Assembly: GCA_035527835.1 (NCBI GenBank)
Contig: DATKZS010000237.1
Span: 1-5,804 of the forward strand
Length of the DNA: 5,804 nucleotides
Origin: DATKZS01 sp035527835 [NCBI: bacterium]
GTDB taxonomy: Bacteria > RBG-13-61-14
Reading direction: 5' to 3'
The notes under the pieces are model-generated. The model saw nothing but the letters and a program-made list of their open reading frames with translations, ran no database searches and was not told the origin of the DNA. Below are positions 5,438-5,804 of the stretch, piece by piece. Numbering within the stretch: position 1 is the first letter of the stretch; each line of letters opens with the position of its first letter. A program made the position numbers and the translations under genes.

Positions 5438-5752
5438 TTACCTCCTCGGGGGAAGCCTCGGTGGTTCCCCTGCTTTCTCAAGATCGAGTCCCAGCTCGCG
5501 CAGGAGCGCCGCAAAGGTTCGTTTTTGAGCTCGCTCCTCTGCGAGCAATGGGTGTGGTTTTGCGATGCCGAACCTGTCCGTCACCTGGTAGCCCTCCCGC
5601 CCGAGGATCTCACGGATATCGTCGAGACGATCCCACGCCCCGGCGGCCAGGTTCAAAACCCGGATGTGGCGCTCCTCGAAAAGATATTCCCGGGTCAGCT
5701 CGTTCACCCACACACGCGTCGGTTTTTTCAGGAAATCAGCCGCCTTTTTCAC
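5438..5752 (-). CDS. Phage terminase small subunit, P27 family (104 aa)
   Basis: Likely the DNA-recognition subunit of the phage packaging terminase, which binds the packaging site and hands DNA to the large subunit. The sequence shows the typical compact P27-type layout: a helical N-terminal half with AWDRLDDIREIL (residues 39-50), the FGIAKPHPLLAEE block (61-73) that matches the family's G-x-x-K-x-HP signature, and LLRELGLDLE (83-92) near the C-terminus. The start is GTG at 5752; an in-frame TAG lies one codon upstream, so the frame cannot extend further. A weak SD (GGGGT, 5758-5762) precedes it. At 104 residues it is on the short side for the family. Its last two arginine codons (AGG AGG) form the ribosome binding site of the next gene, four bases on, so the two are tightly coupled. 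Family assignment is from remembered motifs, not a search. The large subunit, usually next, is not here. Confidence 0.82.
   Translation of the reverse strand: MKKAADFLKKPTRVWVNELTREYLFEERHIRVLNLAAGAWDRLDDIREILGREGYQVTDRFGIAKPHPLLAEERAQKRTFAALLRELGLDLEKAGEPPRLPPRR
5441..5446 (-). promoter_or_regulatory. Ribosome binding site AGGAGG deciding the 164-aa start
   Basis: Perfect AGGAGG with 7 nt to the ATG at 5433. It is made of the two final arginine codons of the upstream terminase gene, giving direct translational coupling. Confidence 0.85.
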
Positions 5753-5804
5753 GTTCTACCCCAAATTTTCCTAAATTCCGGTTCCGGGTCGTCGCACACG
5801 CAAA

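Noticed and set aside
3440-5752. Reassignment of TAA to glutamine in this element.
   Set aside because: The terminase small subunit and the 164-aa gene both end at TAA at positions that fit the following starts, and no other internal TAA is seen in the genes.
1-5804. Recurring CCCCGGGC / CCCGGG in gaps, taken as a possible dispersed repeat.
   Set aside because: The short motif also occurs several times inside genes (for example near 1454 and 2943) and is expected often in DNA this rich in G and C.

Overview
The window reads as part of a prophage or prophage remnant in a GC-rich bacterium. All six supported genes lie on the minus strand. Three have recognisable tailed-phage products: a P27-family terminase small subunit, an HK97-fold major capsid protein (MCP) and a tail tape measure protein. 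Two starts carry strong AGGAGG ribosome binding sites and two genes start at GTG. The host cannot be named from the sequence; GC richness and strong Shine-Dalgarno (SD) sites fit several phyla.

Layout in the direction of transcription (right to left): terminase small subunit (5752-5438); a 164-residue phage-type protein of unknown function with a PGxRxWxYWRFE motif (5433-4939); a 233-bp, very GC-rich, hairpin-dense gap; the MCP (4705-3551), whose conserved C-terminus continues in the same frame beyond a TAA stop, to 3440; a 105-bp gap with two strong hairpins; the tape measure gene (3334-1331); and a 103-residue protein overlapping its stop codon (1334-1023). A terminator-like hairpin (988-1012) then closes the structural block. 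Directly after it comes a strong sigma70-type promoter (-35 at 980-985, extended -10 at 958-966) and a leader of about 94 nt able to form alternative structures around the ribosome binding site. This drives a 201-residue protein with a zinc ribbon and a helix-turn-helix (857-252). The last 251 bases hold no supported gene.

The points most worth a second look are: (1) the single in-frame TAA that detaches the last 36 residues of the capsid protein, apparently where a glutamine codon would be; (2) the very short morphogenesis order, with large terminase, portal, protease, head-tail connectors, tail tube and tail chaperones all absent between genes that normally flank them; (3) the promoter, palindrome and leader RNA ahead of the zinc-ribbon/HTH gene, which look like an autoregulated or RNA-controlled unit; (4) the array of hairpins between the 164-residue gene and the capsid gene. 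Points 1 and 2 together favour a decaying or deletion-derived prophage. Clean ribosome binding sites and intact remaining frames leave open a reduced, helper-dependent element.
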